NCBI GenBank assembly: GCA_013297675.1
Contig: JAAFHZ010000012.1
Span: 1-54,655, forward strand
Origin: Synechococcales cyanobacterium bin59.metabat.ball.084
GTDB taxonomy: Bacteria; Cyanobacteriota; Cyanobacteriia; Cyanobacteriales; Chamaesiphonaceae
Length of the DNA: 54,655 bases
Reading direction: 5' to 3'
In this document: positions 44,870 through 54,153 of the stretch, in pieces
How the letters are laid out: each line of letters begins with the position of its first letter
How positions within the stretch are numbered: the first letter of the stretch is position 1
Made by a program: the position numbers and the translations under genes
Notes under the pieces: model-generated
The model's input: only the letters and a program-made list of their open reading frames with translations
Told to the model about the DNA's origin: nothing
The model's database searches: none

Positions 44870-45676
44870 ATGTTCGAGTTTTTCAAATCATATAGTCCTG
44901 TTATGTACGATGATACCTGTCGATTTCTTGCCGAACACTTTTCTGCTGATTTTGCCAGTTGGCTACTGGGAGAACCTGTCACCATGACAGAAATTCAACC
45001 TTCAGAACTTTCCCTTGATCCCATTCGCACTGATGCCCTGATTCTACTGGAATCAGAAGATTCTATCTTACACATAGAATTTCAGACTCTTCCCAAGAAA
45101 AGCATTCCATTTCGGATGTTGGATTATCGCGTGCGACTGCACCGCAAAGATCCCAGCAAAAATGTTCTCCAGGTAGTGTTTTATCTTCAGCAAACTAGCT
45201 CAGAGCTAGCTTTCCAAACAAGCTTTTCAATGAAACGCACCCACCATGAATTTGAAGTGATTCGTTTATGGGAGCAACCTTCCACCATTTTTCTTGAATA
45301 TCCCGGATTAACCCCTTTCGCCGTACTCGGCCAAAATGCAGATCCAGAAGAAACACTGCGTCAAGCTGCTGCGAAAATAGCCCAGCTATCAGATCCGGAG
45401 AAGCAAGCAAATCTATTGGCAGCATCAGGGATTCTCGCTGGGTTAAAATTAGAAGATGAAATTGTTTACCGCGTATTACGGAAAGACATTATGCAAGAGT
45501 CCACTGTTTATCGATCGATTCAAAGAGACGCTCAGAAAGAAACATCGAGGATGATTGCCCTCAATCTGTTACGAGGAGGCGTAGATACAAGTCTCATCGC
45601 CTCCTCAACCGGTCTGTCTCCCGAAGAAGTTCAACAGCTTCAGCAGCAGCTTTGTAGCGAATCAGCAAACACATAA
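44870..45676 (+). CDS. Rpn/PD-(D/E)XK family nuclease or transposase-like protein
   Basis: 268 residues of the Rpn (PDDEXK_nuclease_tran) kind common in cyanobacteria. The catalytic core is RTDALILLES with Asp55, then LHIEFQT giving Glu70-x-Gln72, then RMLDYRVRL. C-terminal helical region (IASSTGLSPEEVQQLQQQL) resembles the usual Rpn tail. Rpn proteins promote RecA-independent recombination in E. coli; function here is unknown. No terminal repeats are seen. Confidence 0.85.
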   Translation: MFEFFKSYSPVMYDDTCRFLAEHFSADFASWLLGEPVTMTEIQPSELSLDPIRTDALILLESEDSILHIEFQTLPKKSIPFRMLDYRVRLHRKDPSKNVLQVVFYLQQTSSELAFQTSFSMKRTHHEFEVIRLWEQPSTIFLEYPGLTPFAVLGQNADPEETLRQAAAKIAQLSDPEKQANLLAASGILAGLKLEDEIVYRVLRKDIMQESTVYRSIQRDAQKETSRMIALNLLRGGVDTSLIASSTGLSPEEVQQLQQQLCSESANT

Positions 45677-45682
45677 CTGTTG

Positions 45683-46231
45683 TTAGCGCCGACTAGGTAA
45701 CACCAATTCTTTCTCTGGGTGATGCTCTGGCAAAACAACTGGCAATTTTACTGCTGGTTTTTCGGGTATTTTTTTCAGGTGCATGACCCGGTAAGGGCGT
45801 TTACCCCAATAGGATTTAGCAGCAAAACTAGTTTCAGCAACCCCGGTGCTAGTTTGAGCACCAATAAACTTTAGCGCCTGGGGATCGGTGACGATGCCCA
45901 CATGATCAGAAGCACCACGATAGCCCGGAAACACAATTAAATCACCGGCAGCCGGAGGGGTTGCTTCGGTAAAGCTCTGGTCACTGAGATATTCTCGTGC
46001 GATCCGGTAGTCAAAACCGGGCAATGCTTTGCTATAAATCGAATACACAAAATGGGAGCAGTCAATGCCATTGCGGCTGTCGCCACTGTAACGATAAGGC
46101 GTACCTTGCCAACTTTTGGCCTCGGCCACGATCTCTTTGAGCCGACTTTCTGGCAAATCAGCCGCCTGTGCTATGGGAGTTGCTGCGAACAGAGCAGTCA
46201 AAAAAGCTAAAACGGTAGTGAGTATCTTCAT
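45683..46231 (-). CDS. Exported NlpC/P60 (C40) cysteine peptidase
   Basis: 182 residues with a signal peptide (MKILTTVLAFLTALFAATPI, cleavage after AQA). Catalytic Cys58 in NGIDCSHFVYS and His110 in SDHVGIV are clear; the third polar residue is probably Gln126 in FIGAQTSTGV where many relatives have His. The C-terminal tail is basic and Pro-rich. C40 peptidases cleave peptidoglycan stem peptides in the cell wall. Confidence 0.9.
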   Translation of the reverse strand: MKILTTVLAFLTALFAATPIAQAADLPESRLKEIVAEAKSWQGTPYRYSGDSRNGIDCSHFVYSIYSKALPGFDYRIAREYLSDQSFTEATPPAAGDLIVFPGYRGASDHVGIVTDPQALKFIGAQTSTGVAETSFAAKSYWGKRPYRVMHLKKIPEKPAVKLPVVLPEHHPEKELVLPSRR

Positions 46232-46291
46232 AACTTGTGATCCTCGGATGCAATCAGTTTTAGCTTGCCCGGAAAGTTAGCCAAGATTCAC

Positions 46292-49200
46292 CTAGGCATC
46301 TCGAATCAGCTTCAGCAGGTCATCGGTGGAAATGCGCCCACTCATTTCGGTGCCCTCTAGCAAGCTATTGGCCAAATCCCGTTTGTGTTGGTGCAAGGCC
46401 ACAATTTTGTCTTCGATCGTATCCTTAGCCACCAGGCGATAAATCGTCACTGGGCGCAGTTGACCAATCCGGTGTGCCCGATCGGAAGCCTGATCTTCCA
46501 CCGCTGGGTTCCACCAAGGATCGAGGTGAATTACATAGTCTGCGGCGGTGAGGTTTAAGCCCGTGCCCCCAGCTTTCAGGCTGATTAAGAACACATCGCC
46601 CTCTCCAGCCTGGAAAGCATCTACCCGCCTCTTGCGTTCCTTAGCGGGGGTGCTGCCATCGAGATATTGATAGGTGATTTTTTGTTCATCTAGGTAAGCC
46701 CGCACAATGCTGAGGTGATCCACAAATTGGCTGAAGACTAGAGCTTTATGGCCGTTATCAAGTAATTCGGTTACGGTTTCACCAAACAGTTCTAGCTTGG
46801 AGCTAGCCAGATTGATTTCTGGTTTGACCAATTTGGTATGACAGCAAGCGCGACGCAGACGCATGATTTCGGCCAGGACTTGCAGGTGCTTTTGACCGGC
46901 GTTGGCTTCGCTGTTGGTGAGTTTTTCTAATGCTTCACGGCGTAGGGCTTCATAGAATAGCTTTTCTTCCTTGCTGAGCTGTACGTGAAGCACAATCTCA
47001 GTCCTGGCTGGCAGCTCGGCTAATACCTGGGCTTTGGTGCGGCGCAGAATAAAGGGTTGAATCAGTTTTTTCAGGCGCAGACGAGCATCATGTTCTTGTA
47101 GACGCTCGATCGGGTTAGCAAATTTTTGATTGAAGTTATCCAATGAACCCAATAGTCCAGGGTTGATAAACTGAAACAAGTTCCATAGCTCACCCAAATG
47201 ATTTTCGATCGGTGTCCCCGTAGTCAGTAGTTTGAAATTCCCCTGTAGGCGCATAGCGGCCTGCGATCTTTTAGTGGCGGCATTTTTAATCGCTTGGGCT
47301 TCGTCTAATACGATGGTTTCCCACATCACGTTTGCCAACATTTCGCCCACTTCTTCTTGTTGCAGCAAACCATAGCTACAAACCAGTAAATCTCTTGGTT
47401 GCAAGCTGTCTAGAGTTTCTTGTCGATCGAGGGCGCTGAGTTGCACCACTCGCAGAGTGGGGGCAAACTTCTCTGCTTCGCCAATCCAGTTAGTACAGAC
47501 CGAAGTTGGTGCCAAAATCAGCGTCGGTCCGGCTGCTGCCCGATTCAAAATTAAAGCTAAAGATTGCAGGGTTTTACCCAGACCCATATCGTCGGCTAAA
47601 CAGGCTCCTACGCCCCAGTGGGCTAGCTGTGATAGCCAGCGAAAGCCATCTAACTGGTAATCTCGCAGCTCTGCCTGTAGTGTAGAAGGCAAAGTGGGCT
47701 GGAGGGTGGGCAATTCTTTTAAGCGGCGCACCTGGTCTTGCCATTTTTGGTCGGCCACCAAGTCTTCCATATCTTCAAACAGATCCTGCATCGCCAAACC
47801 GGCGAGGGGATGGAAGCGCAAATTGTCTCCCTGCCGCTGGGAAAAAGTGCGCAGTTCGTCAAGCTGCTTGCGGAAGCTGGCCGTGAGAGCCAAAAATTCG
47901 CCATCACCCAACGGAATAAATCGCCCAGGAGTGGCAGATAACAAATCCATCAACTGCTTCATGTCGAGCACCTGATCATCGCTAAGCTGAAGCTCACCGC
48001 TGGCTTCAAACCAGTCTTGCTGGCTGCTGATGCGCATCTTAAAGCTGTCTACGCCAGCCCGCTGCTTAATACGCATTTTTTCGCCTTCTGGCCATTCGAT
48101 AATTGCTCGTTCGCCCAGCTCTTGTAGCTCCAAAATCAATTCCAAACAGGCTTCCGGGTCAGAAATCAGCCACTCACTGTTATCAGATTCCCAATTTTGC
48201 ATAGTTGGGCAAGCTTCAATAACTGCTTCGGCTAACTGGCGTTCATCCAAAAGCGATCGCTGGGTTTGTAACCTTTCTCCGGCTACTTCTACAATGACGC
48301 TAACTCCACCCAAACCGGGCTGAAAATATGGCCCGGTTTGGTCAAAAGGCCGAACTAATAACGCCGCTTTTAAACCAGTGGTAGCTGGCAGTAAATGCAC
48401 ATGGGGAGTAGCGATCGCTGGCACCATTTTGGCATTGCTAACTCCACCGCCAATATCGGAATGTACCGTCACTAGGTTGGCAATGTTTTCGATCGCTGCC
48501 AACACCCGGTCTTGGGCTTCGCTGGGTACTTCTAGGCTGGTGCCAATCAGTTCACTAATTTTGCGATATTCGGGAGTGACTTTGACTATTTTGAGCTTGG
48601 TGGGAGTTTCTTTGACTACAACAATATTTTGGGCTTTTTCTGCCCGAGGTGAAATCTCGATCGAAATCCCATCCTCGGTTTTTTGCACCAGCAAAGCTGG
48701 CTCACCGCTTACCACTTCTACGCTAATCGTCGGTGAATCTGCCCAGAACAATAAGGGATGACCAACTAAGTTGGCGATCGAATCTTCTCCAAAAGAATAT
48801 TCAGTTTCGCCCCCATAGCGACTATATAAATATTCGCTTTCAATACCACTACAGATCCGCAGGTCTTGTTCAGTGAGATAGTCAAAATCTGCGGCTTTCA
48901 TCAGCCTTTTGATGGCGATCGGCCTGCCCTTGCTCCATTCGCCCTTGGTGCTAATTTTTTGTTCCCGAGGTTCCAAATGACAGCTATTAGAACCATAGTA
49001 AGAAATCAACCAAACTAAGCGGCGATCGGCTTGGGGCGACTTGCGATCGGCAGCAGGTGCAAGGCCAAAGTTAGTAAGGGCATTGAGGCTCAGCTCCCAA
49101 GACTCCTGCGGACGAATGGCATCGACTACTGTAGCTGTTTTGATGTTTTGCCGCAGCTCTTCGGTGGTTATTTTGTAGCGGGGTTGTAAGCGCGAGAGTA

Positions 49201-50476
49201 GTTCTAGGCATTCGATCGCCAGCCAGTTGTATTCGCTGGCCAAAGATAATTCATATAAAGGCACTAATACTCTAGGCAACACTTTTTTGGCAGTATCTTT
49301 GTCTGCCCAATATAAACAGAGCGATAAAATAAATACCTCTAAGCTGTTGGCACCAGGAAAAGCCGGAATACCGCCGTTAGTAATTAGCTCTTTTTGGCTC
49401 AGATCACCCAGTTGGAGCTTAAATACCGAAGATAGGCGACGGGCGCTGTTTTGGAGCCAGTGACCATTTTGTTTGCTGACCTGACCGGCATATTCTTCGG
49501 CCTGCTGCAAGGAGGTGCTAGAACCTTCGCGCAGTAAAGACAAGATGAAAATCATCCCCTCGACGTTATCAAAAAAGCCTTTGCGTTTGCCCGAAACTTT
49601 GCGGGTAGAATTTAATGCCTGCTCAAAACAATCGATCGCCTGCTTGTCATCACCTTCTAGAAATTTCACCCAGCCCAAATAGGTCAGACTATAACCGCTC
49701 AAATCTAGAGTAGAAATAATACTGTTAGCTTCGGCAATCCGCCCCCGCATTAACAGTTGGGCAATTAATAGCCGCCGCCGAAAATCGCTGCGGTGGCCAG
49801 CTTCATAGTTTTCAACTAACCACTGCAAAACTTCTGAGGTATCGCTGAGTTTAAACACCGAATCAGAAAAAATGCTGTTGAGCACTGCTTCAGATAATTC
49901 TGGCGATAGTCGCTGTAAATGGGCAGCGCTAAAAGGGTTGTTAAAAACCGAGTTGAGCAGGTCAGGAAAATTAAAGGTGCGATCGTAGCTATAGCTCTCA
50001 TAGTCTTGTAACTGCTTGGCGACAAAGGCCGCATCGTTGCGATATAGTCCTATGCGCACTTCTCGCAGTAGCTCATTGCGACTGCTAAATTGTCTGCCAC
50101 CCCGATAGCCGGTGCGTATGGGCATTGTGCGATCGATCGCTTCCGCAAACCGATCGAATTCAGCAAGTTCTAGCGCTTCTCGCGTTAAGGTTTCAGCTAG
50201 TAGCGGGTGACATTGAGGGCCAAGACCCGTAGACTGCTCCAGCATCCCTAGCTCCACTAGTCTATCTAGGTGGCTCTTGAGGCTGGTAACGTTGAATGAT
50301 GGAGTCCCTTTAGGTAAGACTCGGTTGATGCAGGTCAAAAAATTGGTGCGGCTGACCGGAGCATAAATCACCGAAAATAGGCGCAGCAAATATCGATCGA
50401 GTTCTGTTTGCTTACGATATAGCTTCAGGATTGTATCGCGGAGGCGATCGGAGTCTGGGAGGGAGAGGCCATTCAT
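46292..50476 (-). CDS. Large SNF2-family DEAD/DEAH helicase
   Basis: 1394 residues. The C-terminal ~460 residues are a complete SNF2 ATPase: Walker A ADDMGLGKTLQ (Met964), DEAQ box (1058-1061), LLTTGTPIEN, ALVFSQFVDHLSIV, LISLKAGGTGLNL and DQASDRAHRIGQ. The first ~900 residues are not helicase: a helical, probably TPR-like region (VKFLEGDDKQAIDCFEQALN) and beta-rich parts that I cannot name. SNF2 proteins are double-stranded DNA translocases; the N-terminus may give it a special partner. Unusually long for a bacterial HepA-like protein. Confidence 0.9.
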   Translation of the reverse strand: MNGLSLPDSDRLRDTILKLYRKQTELDRYLLRLFSVIYAPVSRTNFLTCINRVLPKGTPSFNVTSLKSHLDRLVELGMLEQSTGLGPQCHPLLAETLTREALELAEFDRFAEAIDRTMPIRTGYRGGRQFSSRNELLREVRIGLYRNDAAFVAKQLQDYESYSYDRTFNFPDLLNSVFNNPFSAAHLQRLSPELSEAVLNSIFSDSVFKLSDTSEVLQWLVENYEAGHRSDFRRRLLIAQLLMRGRIAEANSIISTLDLSGYSLTYLGWVKFLEGDDKQAIDCFEQALNSTRKVSGKRKGFFDNVEGMIFILSLLREGSSTSLQQAEEYAGQVSKQNGHWLQNSARRLSSVFKLQLGDLSQKELITNGGIPAFPGANSLEVFILSLCLYWADKDTAKKVLPRVLVPLYELSLASEYNWLAIECLELLSRLQPRYKITTEELRQNIKTATVVDAIRPQESWELSLNALTNFGLAPAADRKSPQADRRLVWLISYYGSNSCHLEPREQKISTKGEWSKGRPIAIKRLMKAADFDYLTEQDLRICSGIESEYLYSRYGGETEYSFGEDSIANLVGHPLLFWADSPTISVEVVSGEPALLVQKTEDGISIEISPRAEKAQNIVVVKETPTKLKIVKVTPEYRKISELIGTSLEVPSEAQDRVLAAIENIANLVTVHSDIGGGVSNAKMVPAIATPHVHLLPATTGLKAALLVRPFDQTGPYFQPGLGGVSVIVEVAGERLQTQRSLLDERQLAEAVIEACPTMQNWESDNSEWLISDPEACLELILELQELGERAIIEWPEGEKMRIKQRAGVDSFKMRISSQQDWFEASGELQLSDDQVLDMKQLMDLLSATPGRFIPLGDGEFLALTASFRKQLDELRTFSQRQGDNLRFHPLAGLAMQDLFEDMEDLVADQKWQDQVRRLKELPTLQPTLPSTLQAELRDYQLDGFRWLSQLAHWGVGACLADDMGLGKTLQSLALILNRAAAGPTLILAPTSVCTNWIGEAEKFAPTLRVVQLSALDRQETLDSLQPRDLLVCSYGLLQQEEVGEMLANVMWETIVLDEAQAIKNAATKRSQAAMRLQGNFKLLTTGTPIENHLGELWNLFQFINPGLLGSLDNFNQKFANPIERLQEHDARLRLKKLIQPFILRRTKAQVLAELPARTEIVLHVQLSKEEKLFYEALRREALEKLTNSEANAGQKHLQVLAEIMRLRRACCHTKLVKPEINLASSKLELFGETVTELLDNGHKALVFSQFVDHLSIVRAYLDEQKITYQYLDGSTPAKERKRRVDAFQAGEGDVFLISLKAGGTGLNLTAADYVIHLDPWWNPAVEDQASDRAHRIGQLRPVTIYRLVAKDTIEDKIVALHQHKRDLANSLLEGTEMSGRISTDDLLKLIRDA

Positions 50477-50608
50477 GGAGCTAGGGAGTGAAGGACTTTA
50501 TGAGCCGATTGACCATTTTAACCTACTCTCTAAATTAAATGCACCGCAGATTGAACTTTTTGGCTAAAGAATGTGCCTGGGTTCAATTTAATACTGATTT
50601 CCACCGGT

Positions 50609-50671
50609 AGAAGGTGGGATATTTTTCCTAGGGAGTAAACCACCTTTTGCCCTATCCACCTTCTGCCCTAT
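50609..50671 (-). repeat. Tandem 16-bp repeat with an overlapping hairpin
   Basis: CCACCTTTTGCCCTAT (50640-50655) is followed directly by CCACCTTCTGCCCTAT (50656-50671), one base different. Part of the second copy (TATCCACCTTCT, 50653-50664) is complementary to AGAAGGTGGGATA (50609-50621) with one bulge. It lies just downstream of the small Cys-peptide gene on the minus strand and could act as its 3' hairpin. Confidence 0.55.
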
Positions 50672-50674
50672 GTA

Positions 50675-50914
50675 TTAGCAGCGAAGCAAGCGATATCTGC
50701 GACCATTTACCTGTTTAAAGCGACCAGTCGGGCGACATTTAGTAGCACCGCTACATTTTAGAACTGGTAGTCCACCGGCATAACGGCCAGTTGGACGGCA
50801 ACCTGCTTCGGCGGCTGGGGTAATGGCGGTTAGCTCTAAGGTGGTCAAAGCCATCAAAGAGGTAAAGGCAGTGGCAAGACCGATCGTGAGGCCACGTAGT
50901 GATTTTTTGCGCAT
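50675..50914 (-). CDS. Small exported peptide with a CRPTGR repeat
   Basis: About 79 residues from the ATG at 50914, which follows a GGAG ribosome-binding site; an in-frame TTG lies four codons upstream. A signal peptide (basic N-terminus, hydrophobic core, probable cleavage after AEA) leads to a mature peptide of about 40 residues with two copies of CRPTGRY/F, each about 17 residues ahead of a second cysteine (LKC, LRC). Four cysteines fit two disulfides. Function is unknown; a secreted peptide or wall-associated factor. Confidence 0.68.
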   Translation of the reverse strand: MRKKSLRGLTIGLATAFTSLMALTTLELTAITPAAEAGCRPTGRYAGGLPVLKCSGATKCRPTGRFKQVNGRRYRLLRC

Positions 50915-51087
50915 AATTTTCTCCAAAAGTTAATTGTCAAATATTTCTCTTACCAGTGATAGATTTATAGAATCTTCCTGGTTAGAATGAACAATAATTT
51001 CTTTACACCTAATGGGTATTAGATATAAATGTTGCTTTTAGAGTCTGGGGATTTTGATGAAGATAGATTGTATCACAAAATAATTCT

Positions 51088-51639
51088 CTAGCCAAAAATT
51101 GCTGATTCGATTTCGGCTAATGCTGTATCTAAATCATCATTAATAATCTGTAAATCAAATTCATCAGCCGCTGCAATCTCCGATCGCGCCACAGCCAAAC
51201 GCTTTAAAATAGCCTCTTCTGAGTCTTGAGCACGGGATCTAAGGCGTTCTTCCAGAACTTTCATACTGGGCGGTAAAATAAAAATCCGCAGCGCTTCTGG
51301 GAATATTTTGGCCACCTGGCGCGCCCCCAGTAATTCAATTTCTAAAATCATCAAACCGCCTGCTGCTACTCGATCGCGCACGGGTTGAATCGGGGTGCCG
51401 TAGTAGTTGCCCGCAAACTCTGCCCACTCTAGCAAGTCTCCATTTTGAATGGCCGCTTCAAACTGTGGTCGATCGAAAAAATAATAGTTTACGCCTTCAA
51501 CTTCGCCCTCGCGGGGAGTGCGAGTAGTAGCCGAAATAGATAAATATAGCTCTGGGTGAGCTTGGAGTAACGCCTGAAGCAAAGTGCCTTTACCCACACC
51601 GCTAGGGCCGGTGAGTACAATTAAACGACCAGAATTCAT
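51088..51639 (-). CDS. gmk: Guanylate kinase
   Basis: 183 residues, full length. P-loop GPSGVGKGTLL (about 11-21), SISATTRTPREGEVEGVNYY for GMP binding, and the usual C-terminal region VARSEIAAADEFDLQIINDD. It phosphorylates GMP to GDP. It is the last gene of a three-gene unit (moeB-cysA-gmk), 7 bp after cysA. Confidence 0.97.
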   Translation of the reverse strand: MNSGRLIVLTGPSGVGKGTLLQALLQAHPELYLSISATTRTPREGEVEGVNYYFFDRPQFEAAIQNGDLLEWAEFAGNYYGTPIQPVRDRVAAGGLMILEIELLGARQVAKIFPEALRIFILPPSMKVLEERLRSRAQDSEEAILKRLAVARSEIAAADEFDLQIINDDLDTALAEIESAIFG

Positions 51640-51646
51640 AGTGCAA

Positions 51647-52684
51647 CTAAATAGAGTAATCTAGGGGAAACGATTTGGGTTTAGCTTCTTTTGGTTTAAC
51701 ATAAACCGTTTGCTGTGGCTCCAAATCTAACTCATCAAAGCGATCGCGTGATAAGTGCGCCATGATGATGTCTTTTTCGTTGGCCAAAATTAGCTCTACC
51801 TGGATTTCCCAGCCCAAATGAATAATGCGGTTAACAGTAGCTTCTACGCCGGGACTATGGGGCGTATGGCCAAAGGTAGTCTCGATCGTGATGTCTTGGG
51901 GGCGCAGAAAAATTTGCGGGTTGTTAGAATCAAAGCCATTGCTCTGAAAAATCCCGGAGTTGCTGTTTAGGACGTTAACGGGACCAATGAAGCTCATCAC
52001 AAAAGCAGTGGCCGGATGATCATAAATCTGAGCCGGAGTGCCGGTTTGTTCGATCTTGCCTTTATTCATGACCACCACTTTATCGGATACTTCCATCGCT
52101 TCTTCTTGGTCGTGGGTGACAAATACTGTAGTTACATGAACTTCGTCGTGGAGCCTGCGCAGCCAAGCCCGCAAATCTTTGCGCACTTTGGCATCTAAGG
52201 CTCCAAAAGGTTCATCTAGCAACAATACCCGTGGCTCTACCGCCAAAGCTCTGGCCAAAGCGACCCGCTGACGCTGACCACCAGAGAGCTGAGAGGGATA
52301 TCGATCGCCCAAGCCGCTAAGCTGCACGAGTTCTAATAAGTCTTCTACCCGAGCTTTGGTTTTTTGGGGATCTTTTTTGCGAATATCTAGGCCAAAAGCA
52401 ATGTTTTGGCGAATGGTCATGTGTTTAAACAAAGCATAGTGCTGAAACACAAACCCAATATTGCGCTCCTGCACCGATTGGTAGGTGGCATCGGTGCCGG
52501 TAAGCCAAATTTTGCCAGCATCGGGCAGCTCTAAACCAGCAATCAACCGCAACAGCGTAGATTTGCCCGATCCCGAGGGGCCTAAGAGGGCGACTAATGC
52601 TCCAGACTCAATATCTAGGCTGACTCGATCGACTGCCCGGAAATTGCCAAAGTCTTTAGATACATTTTCTACCGCAATGCCCAT
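51647..52684 (-). CDS. cysA: Sulfate/thiosulfate ABC transporter ATPase
   Basis: 345 residues. Walker [13 protein letters not shown] signature [15 protein letters not shown], Walker [13 protein letters not shown] and H-loop [10 protein letters not shown] are all present, with a C-terminal TOBE-like regulatory domain. Sequence and length are close to CysA of sulfate permeases. The cognate permeases cysT/cysW and a binding protein are not in the window. It lies between moeB (12 bp upstream) and gmk (7 bp downstream). Confidence 0.9.
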   Translation of the reverse strand: MGIAVENVSKDFGNFRAVDRVSLDIESGALVALLGPSGSGKSTLLRLIAGLELPDAGKIWLTGTDATYQSVQERNIGFVFQHYALFKHMTIRQNIAFGLDIRKKDPQKTKARVEDLLELVQLSGLGDRYPSQLSGGQRQRVALARALAVEPRVLLLDEPFGALDAKVRKDLRAWLRRLHDEVHVTTVFVTHDQEEAMEVSDKVVVMNKGKIEQTGTPAQIYDHPATAFVMSFIGPVNVLNSNSGIFQSNGFDSNNPQIFLRPQDITIETTFGHTPHSPGVEATVNRIIHLGWEIQVELILANEKDIIMAHLSRDRFDELDLEPQQTVYVKPKEAKPKSFPLDYSI

Positions 52685-52696
52685 TTAGACTCCCTG

Positions 52697-53968
52697 TTAG
52701 TATTGAGTGACAGTCGGATCTACTTGCTGGCTCCAGGCTTGGATGCCGCCCTGGACATTGGTGCCGGTGATGCCCGCAGCTTGCAGAATGCCCACAGCTT
52801 TGGCCGATCGACCGCCCATTTTACAATGAACAATCAGTCTTTTGTCACCAATCAAAGACCTGACCTTTTCGACTCCGCTGCCCTGCTCAATGTCTGGTAA
52901 AGGAATCAAGACTGCACCAGGGATCTTGGCTATTTCGTATTCGTTGGGGTTGCGCACATCCACCAGCAAATAGTCTTGGGCACCGCTGTCCATAAGCTGT
53001 TTGAGTTCAATCACGGTCATTTCATTCATGGCACTTTGCGCCGCTGCTTCGGCGGCTTGGGCTTGAGGGATTCCACAGAATTCTTGGTAATCTACCAGTT
53101 GTTCAATAACCGGTCGATCGGGAGCGGGACGCAGCTTCAGTTCCCGGAAACTCATTTCTAGGGCGTTGTACAGCACCAATCTACCGCTGAGAGTGCGTCC
53201 TTGCCCCAAAATAATCTTGACGGTTTCAGTAGCCTGAATTACGCCAATAATGCCGCAAAGGATTCCCAATACGCCGCCTTCGGCGCAGGAGGGCACCATG
53301 CCCGGTGGTGGGGGATCGGGGTAAAGGTCGCGGTAGTTGGGAGCGGGTAGTTCGCTGTTATAAATCCATTCGCTGCCATCTTTGCGCATCTTGGCTTTTT
53401 CTTCGGTGCTAGCACTTTCGTAGGCTGCGGCTCTTTCCCAGCCGCCTTTGTAGTTGAAGACAGTGGCCTGTCCTTCAAAGCGCAAAATGGAGCCATAAAC
53501 GTTGGGTTTGCCCAACAATACACAGGCATCGTTTACCAAATAACGGGTAGGAAAGTTATCGGTGCCATCTACCACCACATCGTAGGGGCGCAGAATATCT
53601 AAAGCATTTTCGGAGCTGAGGGCAGTTTCGTACAAATCCACTTGGCAGTGGGGATTGATCTCTAAAATGCGGTTTTTGGCCGATTCAATTTTGGGCTTGC
53701 CCACCCAAGAAGTGCCATGAATTACCTGGCGTTGCAAATTGGAGTGATCGACAATATCAAAATCGACAATTCCAATCCGACCAATGCCAGCAGCAGCCAA
53801 ATACAGCAGCAGGGGCGAACCCAAGCCGCCAGTGCCCACACAGAGCACGCTGGCTGCCTTCAGACGCTTTTGACCATCTACGCCCACTTCAGGCAAAATT
53901 AGATGGCGAGAATAACGAGCATAATCATCGGCAGTTAACTGCACTTGCTCTAGATTTGGATTGAGCAT
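52697..53968 (-). CDS. moeB: MoeB/ThiF-type adenylyltransferase with rhodanese domain
   Basis: 423 residues. The N-terminal adenylation domain has the ATP-binding GTGGLGSPLLLYLAAAGIG and VVVDGTDNFPTRYLVND motifs; the C-terminal rhodanese domain has the active Cys382 in HCKMGGRS. MoeB activates the small sulfur carrier MoaD for molybdopterin synthesis; rhodanese-fused forms can also serve other carriers. About 33 extra residues (177-209, WERAAAYESASTEEKAKMRK onward) interrupt the usual FNYEGG-PNYRDLYP junction. The ATG at 53968 leads the unit with cysA and gmk. Confidence 0.92.
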   Translation of the reverse strand: MLNPNLEQVQLTADDYARYSRHLILPEVGVDGQKRLKAASVLCVGTGGLGSPLLLYLAAAGIGRIGIVDFDIVDHSNLQRQVIHGTSWVGKPKIESAKNRILEINPHCQVDLYETALSSENALDILRPYDVVVDGTDNFPTRYLVNDACVLLGKPNVYGSILRFEGQATVFNYKGGWERAAAYESASTEEKAKMRKDGSEWIYNSELPAPNYRDLYPDPPPPGMVPSCAEGGVLGILCGIIGVIQATETVKIILGQGRTLSGRLVLYNALEMSFRELKLRPAPDRPVIEQLVDYQEFCGIPQAQAAEAAAQSAMNEMTVIELKQLMDSGAQDYLLVDVRNPNEYEIAKIPGAVLIPLPDIEQGSGVEKVRSLIGDKRLIVHCKMGGRSAKAVGILQAAGITGTNVQGGIQAWSQQVDPTVTQY

Positions 53969-54153
53969 AAATTAACCTTAAAAATCTGTAGAGAATAACT
54001 AATGCAGCGATTCAAGAGGTGGGGTATCTAGAAACTAGCGCTCTACAAACCGGCAAATAACAAAATTCGGTCGAAAGACCCATTATGCCATTTCTCGTTT
54101 AATGTTACCTTGATTGTGTCTTAGCAATCGTTGCAAATTTTTAACCCACTCTG

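Noticed and set aside
44870-45676. Rpn gene as part of an insertion sequence
   Set aside because: No terminal inverted repeats or target duplications are visible around it.
47694-48761. Several open frames on the plus strand within the SNF2 gene
   Set aside because: They are antisense shadows of a long conserved gene and show no protein family.
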